Both the position numbers and the translations under genes were made by a program. 64,000 bases of DNA from Sphingomonas daechungensis (GTDB lineage: Bacteria > Pseudomonadota > Alphaproteobacteria > Sphingomonadales > Sphingomonadaceae): assembly GCF_014489495.1 (NCBI RefSeq), contig NZ_CP060780.1, positions 1,127,001-1,191,000 of the forward strand. The letters are read 5' to 3'. Each line of letters starts with the position of its first letter. The first letter of the stretch is position 1. This document shows positions 1 through 9,242 of this stretch, one piece after another. Below the pieces are notes generated by a model. It saw only the letters and a list, made by a program, of their open reading frames with translations. It was not told the origin of the DNA and searched no databases.

Positions 1-210
1 CCAGTCGTTCTGATCGAACGTGCCGGTAAAGGTCGGGTCGCCGAGCGTCTTCTGCACCGACGCCTTGTTGTCGGTTCCGACGGCGATGCCGGAGGTCAGC
101 TGTTCGTCCACCACATAGCCACGGTGCTCGCGCACGGTGATGCCGCCGCATCCGGTCAGCATCGTCGCCGCCATGCAGGCGACCGCGCCTTTGAAAACCG
201 CAGACTTCAT
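1..210 (-). CDS. bamE: Outer membrane assembly lipoprotein BamE, 3' part missing
   Basis: Reading leftward from an ATG at 210, the first 70 codons give a lipoprotein signal with lipobox LTGC (Cys21), followed by an SmpA/OmlA-like stretch containing GYVVDEQL and VQKTLGDPTFTGTFD. BamE is the small lipoprotein of the BAM complex that folds beta-barrel proteins into the outer membrane. The gene runs off the left edge, so the C-terminal half is not visible. It is divergent from the downstream cytochrome chaperone gene, with about 118 bp between them for both promoters. The identification rests on the lipobox and the typical BamE repeat region. Another SmpA-like lipoprotein is possible. Confidence 0.82.
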   Translation of the reverse strand, partial: MKSAVFKGAVACMAATMLTGCGGITVREHRGYVVDEQLTSGIAVGTDNKASVQKTLGDPTFTGTFDQNDW

Positions 211-328
211 GATTGGACCTTCTCCCAATATCCGGCAGTTGGCTTGCGCAACCGCAGGGTGGCCTCAATATGCGGCTCGCCCCAAGGGCCGCAAGCCCTA
301 CACGCAAGCTCGAGCCAAGAGGAGTTCT

Positions 329-843
329 ATGTTCCGCGCCCTGTTCGCCAGATTAACGGACGAGCCGAAGCGCGGCCAAGCCTTGTTCCGCCTCGCGGTT
401 GCAGAGGCTCGCCGGCCGGATTGGTACCTTCGGGGCCAGGTCCCCGACACCGTGAACGGCCGATTCGCGGTGCTGGCAACGATCGTCGCGCTGCTGATGG
501 TGAGGCTCGATCGCGACGGCGAGCCGGGCAAGGACGCAGGCACGGCGCTGACCGAGCGCCTCGTCGAATCGCTCGACGCCGAGATCCGCGAGATGGGGAC
601 GGGCGACCCGACGTTGGGCAAGCAGGTTCGCCAGCTGGTCGGCGCAGTCGCTGGACGGGCCGATCGCTGGGCAAGCTGGTCGCGACAACGGAAACGTGGG
701 GCGCGGAGCTCCGCCGCAGCGTCTATCTGGATGAGACCGTGGCGACGGAGGCGCTGGATTTCAGCGAATCGGCCCTGCGGATATTCTGGGCCCGCATCGA
801 AGAGTCGCGGGTCGAGGACTTGATCGACGGGAAGATTGGATGA
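329..843 (+). CDS. Ubiquinol-cytochrome c chaperone (CBP3/UQCC1 family), frame broken
   Basis: The ATG at 329 has a good upstream AGAGGAG. The product resembles the CBP3-type chaperone that helps assemble cytochrome b of the bc1 complex: a central PDTVNGRF segment, then MVRLDRDGE, and KQVRQLVGA further on. The frame breaks near 660. Adding one C there joins the first part to LGKLVATTETWGAELRRS and the C-terminal ALRIFWARIEESRVEDL, giving about 171 aa, normal for the family. The stop overlaps the next gene's ATG (ATGA at 840-843), which supports the second frame as the true end. Likely co-transcribed with the DUF177 gene. Confidence 0.8.
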
Positions 844-1358
844 CCGACGACTTCGCCCACCGGCTCCCGCTCAACCAGATTCGCGACGGCGAACGAGTCG
901 ACCTCAGCGCTGACGAGTCCGAGCGAGCAGGCGTCGCAGAACGGCTCGGCCTCCGCGGACTGGAGCGCCTCGAAGCGCACGCGGTGCTCGACCGGAAAGG
1001 CGAGATCGTCCGGGCCCGCGGACGGCTGAAGGCAAGCCTTTGCCAGAGCTGCGTGGTGACAGATGAACCCGTCGATGCCCGGATCGACGAGGCCTTCGAC
1101 ATCTATTTCCTGCCCGAGCCGGCCGCCGATGGGTCGGAGGAGGAGGTTGAACTGGTCGAAGCCGATTGCGACGTCGTCTTTCACGACGGTTCAGCCATCG
1201 ATCTCGGCAGTGCGATCGCGGATACGCTGGCTCTCGGACTCGACCCTTATCCGCGCAGTGCAGGGGCCGAGGCCGCGCTCAAGGAAGCAGGCGTCCTCAG
1301 TGAAGCGGAGGCGGGGCCGTTTGCGGCGCTCGCCAAGCCGAAGCGGAGCGACTCCTAG
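840..1358 (+). CDS. YceD/DUF177 family protein
   Basis: A 172-aa acidic protein with the DUF177 (YceD, 23S rRNA accumulation) layout: an N-terminal [16 protein letters not shown] strand region, a central [17 protein letters not shown] segment, and a C-terminal [19 protein letters not shown] motif. YceD proteins are linked to large-subunit rRNA metabolism. In many bacteria the gene precedes rpmF, but not here. Translation is coupled to the upstream chaperone by an ATGA overlap. The stop overlaps the convergent ssb stop by 4 bp. Confidence 0.82.
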   Translation: MTDDFAHRLPLNQIRDGERVDLSADESERAGVAERLGLRGLERLEAHAVLDRKGEIVRARGRLKASLCQSCVVTDEPVDARIDEAFDIYFLPEPAADGSEEEVELVEADCDVVFHDGSAIDLGSAIADTLALGLDPYPRSAGAEAALKEAGVLSEAEAGPFAALAKPKRSDS

Positions 1359-1849
1359 AAAGGAACGTCGTCGTCTAGGTCGCTGTCGAACGCGGCCGGC
1401 TGCGGACGCTGCTGGCGCTGTGAGCCGCCGCCACTGCTCCCGCCACCGAAGTCATCGCCGTAACCGCCGCCGCCGAATGCGCCGCCCGATCCGCCGCCTT
1501 CACCACGGCTGTCGAGCAGGACCAGCTCACCGCGGAAACGCTGAAGCACAATCTCGGTCGTATACTTGTCGTTGCCGGACTGGTCGGTCCACTTGCGGGT
1601 CTGGAGCTGGCCTTCGAGATAGACCTTCGAGCCCTTCTTCAAGTAGCTCTTCGCGACGCGGCCGAGGTTCTCGTTGAAGATGACGACCTGGTGCCATTCG
1701 GTCCGCTCCTGACGGTTGCCGTCGCGGTCCTTCCAGTTCTCGGAAGTGGCAACGCGAAGGTTCACGACCTCGCCGCCATTGTTCAATGAACGGGCTTCCG
1801 GATCCGCGCCGAGATTGCCGACCAGGATCACCTTGTTCACGCCCGCCAT
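1355..1849 (-). CDS. ssb: Single-stranded DNA-binding protein
   Basis: SSB coats single-stranded DNA in replication, recombination and repair. The 164-aa product has an N-terminal OB fold ([14 protein letters not shown], then [20 protein letters not shown] and [11 protein letters not shown]), a glycine-rich linker around residues 115-145 and the acidic tip DDDVPF at the extreme C-terminus that recruits partner proteins. The reading frame stays open upstream, but the ATG at 1849 is chosen because GGAGAG lies just before it and the OB fold begins there. It sits only 29 bp after feoB on the same strand, so it may be read partly from that operon or from a promoter inside feoB. Confidence 0.95.
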   Translation of the reverse strand: MAGVNKVILVGNLGADPEARSLNNGGEVVNLRVATSENWKDRDGNRQERTEWHQVVIFNENLGRVAKSYLKKGSKVYLEGQLQTRKWTDQSGNDKYTTEIVLQRFRGELVLLDSRGEGGGSGGAFGGGGYGDDFGGGSSGGGSQRQQRPQPAAFDSDLDDDVPF

Positions 1850-1878
1850 GTCACTCTCCTTCGTGTCTTGGAGAGTCG

Positions 1879-3725
1879 CTATAAACCCAGCGCGACCGCC
1901 GTCCAGTAGGTCAATCCGGCGGCGACATAAGCCAGCACGAAAAGATAGCTGACCATGAAGAGCGGCCACTTCCAGCCGTTCGTTTCGCGCCGCGTGACGG
2001 CGATGGTCGAGATGCATTGAGGGGCGAAGACGAACCAGGCGAGGAAGGCGAGCGCGGTCGCCAGCGACCAGCGTCCCTGCAACCGTTCGGCGAGCGGCTT
2101 CGCCGCTGCTTCCTCATCGCTCGCATCAATTGAGTAGACGGTGGCAATGGCGCTGACCGCAACTTCGCGCGCGGCCATGGCTGGAAGCAATGCGAGCGAG
2201 ATGTCGCGGTTGAAGCCGATCGGCTTCACCAGAACGTAGATGCCATCGGAAATCCTGCCGGCGATCGACACGTCGACCTGGCTTTCACCCGGCTTGGCCT
2301 GCGGAAAGCTTGCCAGCGCCCACAGCAAGATGGTGGTGCCAAGGATGATCGTGCCCGCACGTTTCAGAAAGATGATCGCGCGCTGATAGAGTCCGAGGAC
2401 GACGTCCTTCAGGCGCGGCATCTGATACTTCGGAAGCTCCATCATGAACGCCCGCCGCCGCCTTTGGTAATGGTCCGGCGAAGCGTCAACGCGGCAAGCA
2501 AGGCGCCGACGACGCCTGCCACGTACAGCCCGAACATGACCAGGCCTTGCAGGCCGATACCCGGTCCGACCGCGCGGTCGGGAATGAAGGCCGCGATGAT
2601 CAGGGTGTAGACTGGCAGCCGCGCGGAACAGGTCATCAGCGGCGCGACCAGGATGGTCGTCAGACGGTCCTTCGGATTGTCGATCGTCCGCGTGGCCATG
2701 ATCCCCGGCACCGCGCAGGCAAAGCTCGACAGCAGCGGAATGAACGCGCGTCCGGACAGCCCGGCGCCGTGCATCAACTTGTCCATGATGAAGGCGGCGC
2801 GGACCATGTAGCCGCTCGCTTCCAGCATCAGGATGAAGAGGAACAGGATCAGGATCTGCGGCAGGAAGACTACGACCGCGCCGACGCCGCCGATCACGCC
2901 GTCCACGATTAGCGACTGCAGCACGCCCGCCGGGATCACGTCCGTCGCGGCCGACGCGAGCAGTGCCATGCCGCTTTCGATCCAGCCGACCGGGATCTCG
3001 CTCCACGCGAAAACCGCCTGGAACATGACGAACAGGATGGCGGCAAGAATTACCGGGCCCGCGACCGGATGCAGCAGGACACTGTCCAGCCGGTGGGTCC
3101 AGCGACGCGTCGGACTTTCGCTGACCACCGCCGCCTTTGCGATATCGCGAGCACGGCGTTGGAGCTGAATGAGTTCCGAAGGCACCCGTTCGTTCACCGC
3201 GCAACGCGGCGCCGATAGCATGTCGTCGAGAGCCGCCTGCAACTCGGGCAGGCCGCGCTTGCGGACGGCGACCGTCTCGATCACCGGGACACCGAGCTCG
3301 GTCTCAAGCCGCTTCGGGTCCAGCTCAAGGCCGTCCCGCTTGGCAAGGTCGACCATGTTCAGCGCGACGATGGTCGGGAGGCCGAGCTCAATCAGCTGCA
3401 GCGCGAAGCGGAGGTGGCTATCGAGGTTCGACGCGTCGACCACGATCACCAAGGCGTCAGGCGTCCGCTCGCCTTTCTGCTTGCCGAGCAGGACGTCGCG
3501 GGTCACCGCCTCGTCGGGGCTGGCGGGATCCAGGCTGTAAGCGCCCGGAAGATCGACCAGCTCGACCGGTCGGCCATCGGCGAGGGTCAGGCGTCCGGAA
3601 TGGCGCTCGACCGTGACGCCTGGATAATTGCCGACCTTCTGCCGGGCGCCCGTGAGAGCATTGAACAAGGCGCTCTTTCCGGCATTGGGGCTGCCGGCAA
3701 CCGCGACGAGCGGAAGCGGGGTCAT
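1879..3725 (-). CDS. feoB: Ferrous iron transporter B, frame broken
   Basis: FeoB imports Fe(II) through the inner membrane and carries a cytosolic GTPase domain. Visible GTPase motifs are GSPNAGKS (residues 11-18), DLPG (58-61) and NMVD (about 125). These are followed by membrane segments including two gate-like regions ([15 protein letters not shown] and [14 protein letters not shown]). The frame breaks near 2450 in a GGCGGCGGGCG stretch. One added G continues into [15 protein letters not shown], giving about 615 aa, a normal length. feoA lies 7 bp upstream on the same strand, so feoAB form one unit. Confidence 0.92.
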
Positions 3726-3732
3726 GGCAATC

Positions 3733-3999
3733 CTACTGCGGGAGAGTCACGCGCACGGCGCGAGCATGGCTGCGGCGGATGGCGACGGTCATCCGGCCGA
3801 CGCGAATAGCCAACGGATCTCGGCCAAACGGACCGAAGTGCAGCGGCTCAACGACGACCCCCTCATCGAACCCGAAATGCTTCAGACGCGCGGATTCGCC
3901 GGCTTCAAGCGCGTCCCAGTCGATAGAGGCAATCGACGCACGCGACCCGACCTCGAGCTGGTCGAGCGAGATCGACTCCGGTTTGAAGTGCGCCGTCAT
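3733..3999 (-). CDS. feoA: FeoA family protein
   Basis: An 88-aa SH3-like FeoA domain protein, the small cytosolic partner of FeoB. It has the pattern LDQLEVGSRASIASID, then ARLKHFGFDEGVVVEPLH and a terminal AIRRSHARAVRVTL. The ATG at 3999 is preferred because the family fold begins soon after it. A GTG at 4032 in the same frame would add 11 residues. No clear Shine-Dalgarno sequence precedes the ATG, because the iron box ends only 3 bp before it. The leader must therefore be very short or the GTG is used. Confidence 0.87.
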   Translation of the reverse strand: MTAHFKPESISLDQLEVGSRASIASIDWDALEAGESARLKHFGFDEGVVVEPLHFGPFGRDPLAIRVGRMTVAIRRSHARAVRVTLPQ

Positions 4000-4002
4000 G
4001 TT

Positions 4003-4021
4003 GCAAGTGATTATCAATAAC
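4003..4021 (-). promoter_or_regulatory. Probable Fur box in front of feoAB
   Basis: On the coding strand this reads GTTATTGATAATCACTTGC. Its core TTGATAATCA matches the centre of the classical 19-bp Fur consensus GATAATGATAATCATTATC closely. It lies immediately upstream of feoA, a gene pair that Fur controls in many bacteria. Binding would block the start of transcription or translation when iron is plentiful. This is pattern matching only. Confidence 0.6.
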
Positions 4022-4065
4022 GAGCGCGACACGCCATAGGGCGTATTACGTAAGGGCTTGCCGCA

Positions 4066-4713
4066 CTAGCGAGCCGGGTAGCGGAGCCGACCCAGAAAAC
4101 GCGTGACGCTGAAGTGCTCCTGGCCCTTCCACTGCGCCTTGAACTTTTCGAACTGCATGACGTCCTCGATCCGTCGATCGAGGAATGCGGAGGTTTCCAT
4201 CCAGCCTTCCGTCTCGTCGTTGATCCAGACGAGGAGCGTCGATCCATAAACGCCGCTGAGGGTCATGCGCTTGGTGTAATGATTGAAATCGGTGCTGGTA
4301 TCGCCCGCGATCCGCCACATGGTGTCCGCGGTGCGCCAAGCCGACTTGAGCCCCGTTGGCAGATTCTGCGGCATGGCCAGGATTGACAGCGCGCGCCGCA
4401 CTGCCTCTCGCGCCGGAGCCATGATTTCCAGCCGCTTCCAGATAAGGCCGCGGATCTTCTCGCGAATCTTGAGGCCCTGCAGGCGCTCCGGCGTGAACCA
4501 CGCCTCGAGTTCCTGGTCCACCGCGCTGATGTAGGTGTCAATCTTGCCGGCCTGGTCCTTGGGTACAGCCAGCCGGGCTTGGTCCGGATCGATCCCGAGC
4601 TGCGCCGCCGCGGAATCGACCGCCGCCTGGGTCCAGCCGTCGAACACCGCATTCTCGCCGACGGCAAGCGCGAGGGTATCGCGGATCTGCTTGAGTGGGC
4701 TTGGCTGCTCCAT
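4066..4713 (-). CDS. COQ9 family ubiquinone biosynthesis protein
   Basis: A 215-aa protein of the COQ9 family. COQ9 binds lipid and presents quinone intermediates to the COQ7-type hydroxylase. The N-terminal TetR-like helical part (ENAVFDGWTQAAVDSAA) and the typical ADTMWRIAGDTSTDFNHYTK and TLLVWINDETEGW motifs are visible, the latter being a family hallmark. The stop is 66 bp upstream of feoA on the same strand, with the iron box in between, so it is probably a separate unit from feoAB. The upstream EamA gene ends 6 bp after this gene's start and reads the same way. Confidence 0.88.
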   Translation of the reverse strand: MEQPSPLKQIRDTLALAVGENAVFDGWTQAAVDSAAAQLGIDPDQARLAVPKDQAGKIDTYISAVDQELEAWFTPERLQGLKIREKIRGLIWKRLEIMAPAREAVRRALSILAMPQNLPTGLKSAWRTADTMWRIAGDTSTDFNHYTKRMTLSGVYGSTLLVWINDETEGWMETSAFLDRRIEDVMQFEKFKAQWKGQEHFSVTRFLGRLRYPAR

Positions 4714-4719
4714 TTGGGC

Positions 4720-5613
4720 TCAACTCGCCCCTTGCGCCGCAGGTTGCAAGTCCCGCTTCGGCAATCGCACCAGGATGAGCGCGGCGGCGATGGCTAGAGC
4801 CCCCACCCAGTCAAGTGGCGATAGCGTCTCGCCATAGACCGTCCACCCGATAAAGGCCGAGATCGCCGGTTGGGTGAGCAGGGTCAGTCCGACGACAAGC
4901 GGCGACAGGGCGCCGATCGCGTAGACAAGCAAGCCTTGCCCGATCACCTGGCTGCTGATCGCCAGGATGATCACAAACGTCCAATCGCTGGGGACAATGG
5001 TCTCTCCAAGCAGGAACGAGAAAGGCAGCAGCATGGCCGCGCCCATCGCGCTGGACAGGAACAGCAGCGGCAATGGCGCAAGCGTCTCGCGGGCCCGCTC
5101 GACCGAAATTAGATAGCCGGCGTAGAGCAGCCCGGCCGCAAGGCAGAGCATGTCGCCCTGGACGTTCCGAAGCGATAGTTCGGCGCTGCTTCCCATCAGC
5201 AAAACCGCACCGAGTGCCGCCAGGATCAGGGACGCGCCCTGGATCTTCGAAGGCCAGCTCCGCGCCAGCCAGAGGCCCCAGCCGGCGAAGGCAAAGCTCG
5301 CGACGTTTCCAAACAATGTCGAGTTGCCGAGCTTGGTCATGTGGATTCCGAGGTGCCAGGCGGCGAGGTCGGCGGCGAAGAAAAATGCCGCGAAGGCGAT
5401 GATCGTCCCCAGCGCCCGGCCCGGCCAGTGCACCGGCTGGCCGGCAAACTTCGCGATCGCAAACAGGAACGGCAAGGCCAGCGACAGGCGCCAGAAGCCG
5501 GCTGCGACCGGACCCACGCCGGTCAGGCGAACGAGCCAGGGACCGACCGCAAGCGCACTGCTTCCGAACAGGAGCGCGGCGAATGCGAACGGATGATGAT
5601 CGGAGCGCTTCAC
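4720..5613 (-). CDS. EamA/DMT family transporter
   Basis: A 297-aa inner-membrane protein with about ten hydrophobic segments arranged as two EamA halves (roughly residues 10-140 and 150-285). The second half ends in the usual AFIGWTVYGETLSPLDWVGALAIAAALILVRL-type helix pair. DMT transporters of this class export amino acids or other small metabolites, but no substrate can be read from the sequence. It starts at 5613, divergent from the old-yellow-enzyme gene with 168 bp between. It is followed by coq9 on the same strand. Confidence 0.85.
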   Translation of the reverse strand: MKRSDHHPFAFAALLFGSSALAVGPWLVRLTGVGPVAAGFWRLSLALPFLFAIAKFAGQPVHWPGRALGTIIAFAAFFFAADLAAWHLGIHMTKLGNSTLFGNVASFAFAGWGLWLARSWPSKIQGASLILAALGAVLLMGSSAELSLRNVQGDMLCLAAGLLYAGYLISVERARETLAPLPLLFLSSAMGAAMLLPFSFLLGETIVPSDWTFVIILAISSQVIGQGLLVYAIGALSPLVVGLTLLTQPAISAFIGWTVYGETLSPLDWVGALAIAAALILVRLPKRDLQPAAQGAS

Positions 5614-5781
5614 GGGACGTGGATTAGGCCCTTCACCACGCCGGCGAAAGTGTGAACGTCAAACGATGCTCATAAGCTGGCCTTATGGAATGTCAGTGAG
5701 AATCAGAATTGAACGGATAGCGAGCACAACTATTTGAGCCGTGGGCTGCCGGAGAGGCACAACCAGTTTGGAAGGACTCTG

Positions 5782-6868
5782 ATGTCCAATCTATTCGATC
5801 CCTCGAGTTCGGCGCATTCGACCTGGCCAACAGAATTGTCATGGCTCCGCTCACTCGCGCTCGCTCGGGCAAGGACGGCGTGCCGAATGCTTTGATGGCG
5901 GCTTACTATGCCCAGCGGGCGAGTGCCGGCCTGATCATATCCGAAGCCACAGGCATCAGCCGCGAAGGCCTCGGCTGGCCAAACGCGCCCGGCTTGTGGA
6001 ACGACGACCAGGTCGAGGGCTGGAAGCTGGTGACCGACGCCGTCCACCGCTCCAAGGGACGGATCGTTGCGCAGCTTTGGCACATGGGCCGTCTCGTTCA
6101 CCCGGATCTGGGTGGCGGCCAGCCCGTCAGCGCATCGTGCACGACGGCCCCCGATTTCGCTCACACTTATGAAGGAAAGAAGCCCTACGTCGCAGCTCGG
6201 GCCGCCAGCTTCGCCGACATCCAGCGGATCATCGGGATTACGCCACGGCCGCGCGAAATGCGATCGCCGCTGGCTTCGACGGCGTCCAGATTCACGGTGC
6301 CAACGGTTACCTTGTCGATCAATTCCTTCGCAACAGCGCCAACTTCCGCACTGACCAGTACGGCTGCTCAATCGACAATCGCCTGCGCTTCATGACCGAG
6401 GTCCTGGAAGCCGTCGGCGATGCGATCGGGATGGAGCGCGTCGGCATCCGCTTCTCGCCGAACGTCTACACGCAGGGCGTCGACGATTCCGATCCGATCG
6501 CGCTGTTCACTGCGGTTGCTCACCGGCTGGAAAAGCTGGGCGTGCCGTGGATCGAGCTTCGCGAGGCCCATCAGCCGACGTCCGCGGGCGCCGTCCCAAC
6601 GGTGCCCGTCAGCCCCGCCATGCGGCCGCTTTATTCCGGCAAGATCCTGCTCAACAGCGATTATGACGGCCCAAGCGCGCGGGAACGCATGGCGGAAGGC
6701 ATCGCTGACGGGATCAGCTTCGGGCGGCCGTTCATTTCCAACCCGGACTTGCCCGAGCGGATCGCGCTCGGCGCACGGCTCAGCCCTGGCGATACCTCGA
6801 CATTCTACTCCGGTGGCGCGGCCGGCTACGTCGATTATCCCACGTTGGATCGCGTCGAAGCCGCTTAG
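5782..6868 (+). CDS. NADH:flavin oxidoreductase, old yellow enzyme family, frame broken twice
   Basis: FMN-dependent ene-reductase of the OYE family (NemA-like), reducing activated C=C bonds or nitro compounds with NAD(P)H. The ATG at 5782 gives MSNLFDP. A lost C near 5804 joins to [21 protein letters not shown] lost G near 6237 joins to [20 protein letters not shown] and the rest. VAQLWHMGR and [16 protein letters not shown] are typical active-site and FMN-binding segments. The usual YGGS motif reads YGCS here. The repaired protein is about 362 aa. The last four bases overlap the convergent ribH stop. Confidence 0.85.
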
Positions 6869-7287
6869 GGCGCATACTTCTCGCGAAGGTCGAACAAGGC
6901 GAGGGCGGCGCGAGCGGCGTGGCCGCCCTTGTCCAATTGGCCCGGATCGGCGCGGACGATCGCCTGCTCCTCATTTTCAACCGTGAGGACGCCGTTGCCG
7001 ATCGCGAAGCCTTCGAGCGTCAGATCCATCAGCGCCCGAGCGCTCTCCTCGGCGACGATCTCAAAATGATAGGTTTCGCCCCGGATCACGACGCCGAGCG
7101 CAACGAACGCGCAATATCGTCCGCTCTTGGCTGCTAGCGAAATCGCCGCCGGGAGCTCAAGCGCGCCGGGCACGGTGAGCGTCTCATGATTGTGCCCCGC
7201 GTCCTCGATAGCCTTGCGGGCACCGTTGAGCAGCTTGTCGTTGAGGTGCGGATAAAAGCGCGCCTCGACGATCAAGATGGTCGCCAT
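6865..7287 (-). CDS. ribH: 6,7-dimethyl-8-ribityllumazine synthase
   Basis: A 140-aa lumazine synthase, which condenses 5-amino-6-ribitylaminouracil with 3,4-dihydroxy-2-butanone 4-phosphate in the penultimate step of riboflavin synthesis. Family motifs are [28 protein letters not shown] (substrate-binding loop), [16 protein letters not shown] and [13 protein letters not shown]. The ATG at 7287 is 4 bp from the upstream ribB stop. It is therefore the last gene of the ribD-ribE-ribB-ribH run. Confidence 0.95.
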   Translation of the reverse strand: MATILIVEARFYPHLNDKLLNGARKAIEDAGHNHETLTVPGALELPAAISLAAKSGRYCAFVALGVVIRGETYHFEIVAEESARALMDLTLEGFAIGNGVLTVENEEQAIVRADPGQLDKGGHAARAALALFDLREKYAP

Positions 7288-7291
7288 GGCG

Positions 7292-8572
7292 TCAGTCCTC
7301 CGTCTCAATCGCGCGTTCCTCGACAATCTCCAGCCCGTAGCCAGAGAGTCCGACGGGGGACTGATGCGTGTTGGACAGCAAGACCATCTCGTGAATGCCC
7401 AACGCCGCGAGGATCTGCGCGCCGATGCCATAGCTTCTGAGAGCGGGTCCTTCGGTCGGCCTACCGGCGCGAAGGTCCGCCGAACGCGACAGGGATCCGG
7501 GAGCCGCGGCATGTAGCGCCACGATCACTCCCGAACCTTCATGCTCGATCATCCGCATTGAGCCACGGAGCAGCCCTGAGCGCGGGCTGCGCTCGCCAAG
7601 GACGTCGGCGAAAAGGTCGAGACTATGCATCCGAACAAGCACCGGTTTCGTCACGTCGAGCGCCCCGTGCACGAGAGCCAACTGCTCTTCGCCGGTCGCC
7701 TTGTCGCGGAAGACCTGCGCCTGCCATTCCGCTCCACTCTGCGCGCGAAATGCAGTCGATGCCGCGCGCTCGACCATGTGGTCCTTCTTCAGCCGGTAGG
7801 CGATCAGGTCGCGGATGGTGCCGATCTTCAGCCCGTGGGTGCGGGCGAAGTCCATCAAGTCGTCCAGTCGCGCCATGCTGCCATCGTCACGCATGATCTC
7901 GCAGATGACTGCGCTCGGGTTGAGGCCGGCGAGACGCGAGATGTCGACGCCTGCTTCCGTATGCCCAGCGCGGACCAGAGTGCCGCCCGGCTTGGCGACG
8001 AGCGGAAACACGTGTCCAGGCGAAACCAGGTCATCGGGCCCATGCGATGCGTCGATCGCGACCGAGATCGTGCGCGCGCGATCGGCGGCGCTGATCCCCG
8101 TCGAAATGCCTTCCCGTGCCTCGATTGAGACGGTGAACGCAGTCTCGTTGCGGCTGCGGTTATTGTTGACCATCGGCTGAAGGCCGAGCGTGTCGGCCCG
8201 CTCCTTCGTCAGAGCGAGGCAGATCAGGCCGCGTCCGTGACGAGCCATGAAGTTGATCGCTTCGGGCGTCGCCATCTGTCCCGGAATGATGAGGTCGCCC
8301 TCATTCTCGCGGTCGTCATCGTCGACGAGGATAAACATCCTGCCATTCCGGGCTTCGTCGATGATCGCCTCGGTGCCGACCAGCACTTCGGTGTTTCCGC
8401 GCTGGAGCAGCTTCTCCAGGCGCCCGAGCGTGTCAGCGGTCGGGTTCCAGTCGGAATGGCCGAGCTTTCGCAGGGAGTTGGGATGCAGCCCGGCGGCTCG
8501 AGCAAGAGCGGCGCGGCTGACCTCGCCGGTTTCGATGATGGCGTTGAGCCGATCGATGAGAGTAGTGCTCAT
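7292..8572 (-). CDS. ribB: 3,4-dihydroxy-2-butanone-4-phosphate synthase with N-terminal HTH and degenerate RibA domain
   Basis: A 426-aa three-part protein. Residues 1-57 look like a helix-turn-helix ([20 protein letters not shown], then [13 protein letters not shown]). Residues about 65-265 are RibB, with [12 protein letters not shown], the [11 protein letters not shown] strand and [11 protein letters not shown]. Residues about 285-420 resemble GTP cyclohydrolase II. That last domain lacks the three zinc-binding cysteines and the QEGR motif of active RibA, so it is probably not catalytic. The GTP-opening step must then be done by another RibA. The gene sits between ribE and ribH with short gaps. 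The HTH suggests autoregulation through the palindromes just upstream. Confidence 0.92.
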   Translation of the reverse strand: MSTTLIDRLNAIIETGEVSRAALARAAGLHPNSLRKLGHSDWNPTADTLGRLEKLLQRGNTEVLVGTEAIIDEARNGRMFILVDDDDRENEGDLIIPGQMATPEAINFMARHGRGLICLALTKERADTLGLQPMVNNNRSRNETAFTVSIEAREGISTGISAADRARTISVAIDASHGPDDLVSPGHVFPLVAKPGGTLVRAGHTEAGVDISRLAGLNPSAVICEIMRDDGSMARLDDLMDFARTHGLKIGTIRDLIAYRLKKDHMVERAASTAFRAQSGAEWQAQVFRDKATGEEQLALVHGALDVTKPVLVRMHSLDLFADVLGERSPRSGLLRGSMRMIEHEGSGVIVALHAAAPGSLSRSADLRAGRPTEGPALRSYGIGAQILAALGIHEMVLLSNTHQSPVGLSGYGLEIVEERAIETED

Positions 8573-8586
8573 GGCGCTCTCCCATA

Positions 8587-8604
8587 ATCACATTGCAATG
8601 TGAT
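8587..8604. promoter_or_regulatory. 18-bp perfect palindrome upstream of ribB
   Basis: ATCACATTGCAATGTGAT is a perfect 18-bp palindrome starting 15 bp before the ribB ATG. A half site AATGTGA recurs about 26 bp farther upstream (8630-8636). Its placement and symmetry suit an operator for a dimeric HTH protein, and ribB itself has an N-terminal HTH. There is no FMN riboswitch in the 55-bp gap, which is too short to hold one. Confidence 0.55.
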
Positions 8605-8611
8605 GGATAGC

Positions 8612-8629
8612 AGGAACAGTGCTGTTCCT
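8612..8629. promoter_or_regulatory. Second inverted repeat between ribE and ribB
   Basis: AGGAACAG-TG-CTGTTCCT is a perfect 8-bp inverted repeat with a 2-bp centre. It overlaps the last bases of ribE. It has no T-run on either strand and so is not a typical intrinsic terminator. It could be a second operator or an RNA processing hairpin in the rib transcript. Confidence 0.4.
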
Positions 8630-9233
8630 AATGTGAGCGAGCAGCGAGCATCCGATCGATATAGCGGGCAATGACGTCGATCTCGACATTGAGCTGTCGG
8701 CCCGGCTTCAGCCCACCGAGCGTCGTCTCATTCGCAGTGTGCGGGATGATGTTCACCGAGAATTCCGTCCCGTCCCGCACATCCGTCACATCGTTGACGG
8801 TTAGGGACACGCCGTCGAGGCAGATCGAGCCCTTCTTCGCGATTGCTGGCGCCAAGCCCCGGTCGACGCGAATGGCAATCCGGATCGAGTCGCCCTCCGC
8901 CGACACGTCGATGACCTCGCCCACGCTGTCGACATGGCCGGTGACGATATGCCCGCCCAGCTCGTCGCCCATGCGCAGCGACCTTTCGAGGTTCAGCCGC
9001 GCACCTTCACTCCACATGTCCCCGGCAGTTCGCGAGATCGTTTCCGCCGAGACATCGGCCGCGAACCAGTCGTCGCCCTTGTCGACCACCGTCAGACAGA
9101 CGCCCGAACAGGCAATCGAAGCGCCAAGGTCTACGGTCGAGAGGTCGTACCCCGTGCGAATTCGCAATCGCCGATCGCCGCGCTGCTCGGCGCTGACCAC
9201 TTCCCCGACGTCGGTGACGATGCCCGTGAACAT
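8628..9233 (-). CDS. ribE: Riboflavin synthase, alpha subunit
   Basis: A 201-aa riboflavin synthase. The enzyme dismutates two lumazine molecules into riboflavin. The two lumazine-binding repeats are visible: MFTGIVTDVGEV and SGVCLTVV in the first half, and GGHIVTGHVDSVGEV and CLDGVSLTVNDV in the second. The N-terminal MFTGI is diagnostic. It starts 9 bp after the ribD stop and is followed by ribB. Confidence 0.95.
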   Translation of the reverse strand: MFTGIVTDVGEVVSAEQRGDRRLRIRTGYDLSTVDLGASIACSGVCLTVVDKGDDWFAADVSAETISRTAGDMWSEGARLNLERSLRMGDELGGHIVTGHVDSVGEVIDVSAEGDSIRIAIRVDRGLAPAIAKKGSICLDGVSLTVNDVTDVRDGTEFSVNIIPHTANETTLGGLKPGRQLNVEIDVIARYIDRMLAARSH

Positions 9234-9242
9234 GACTGCCGC

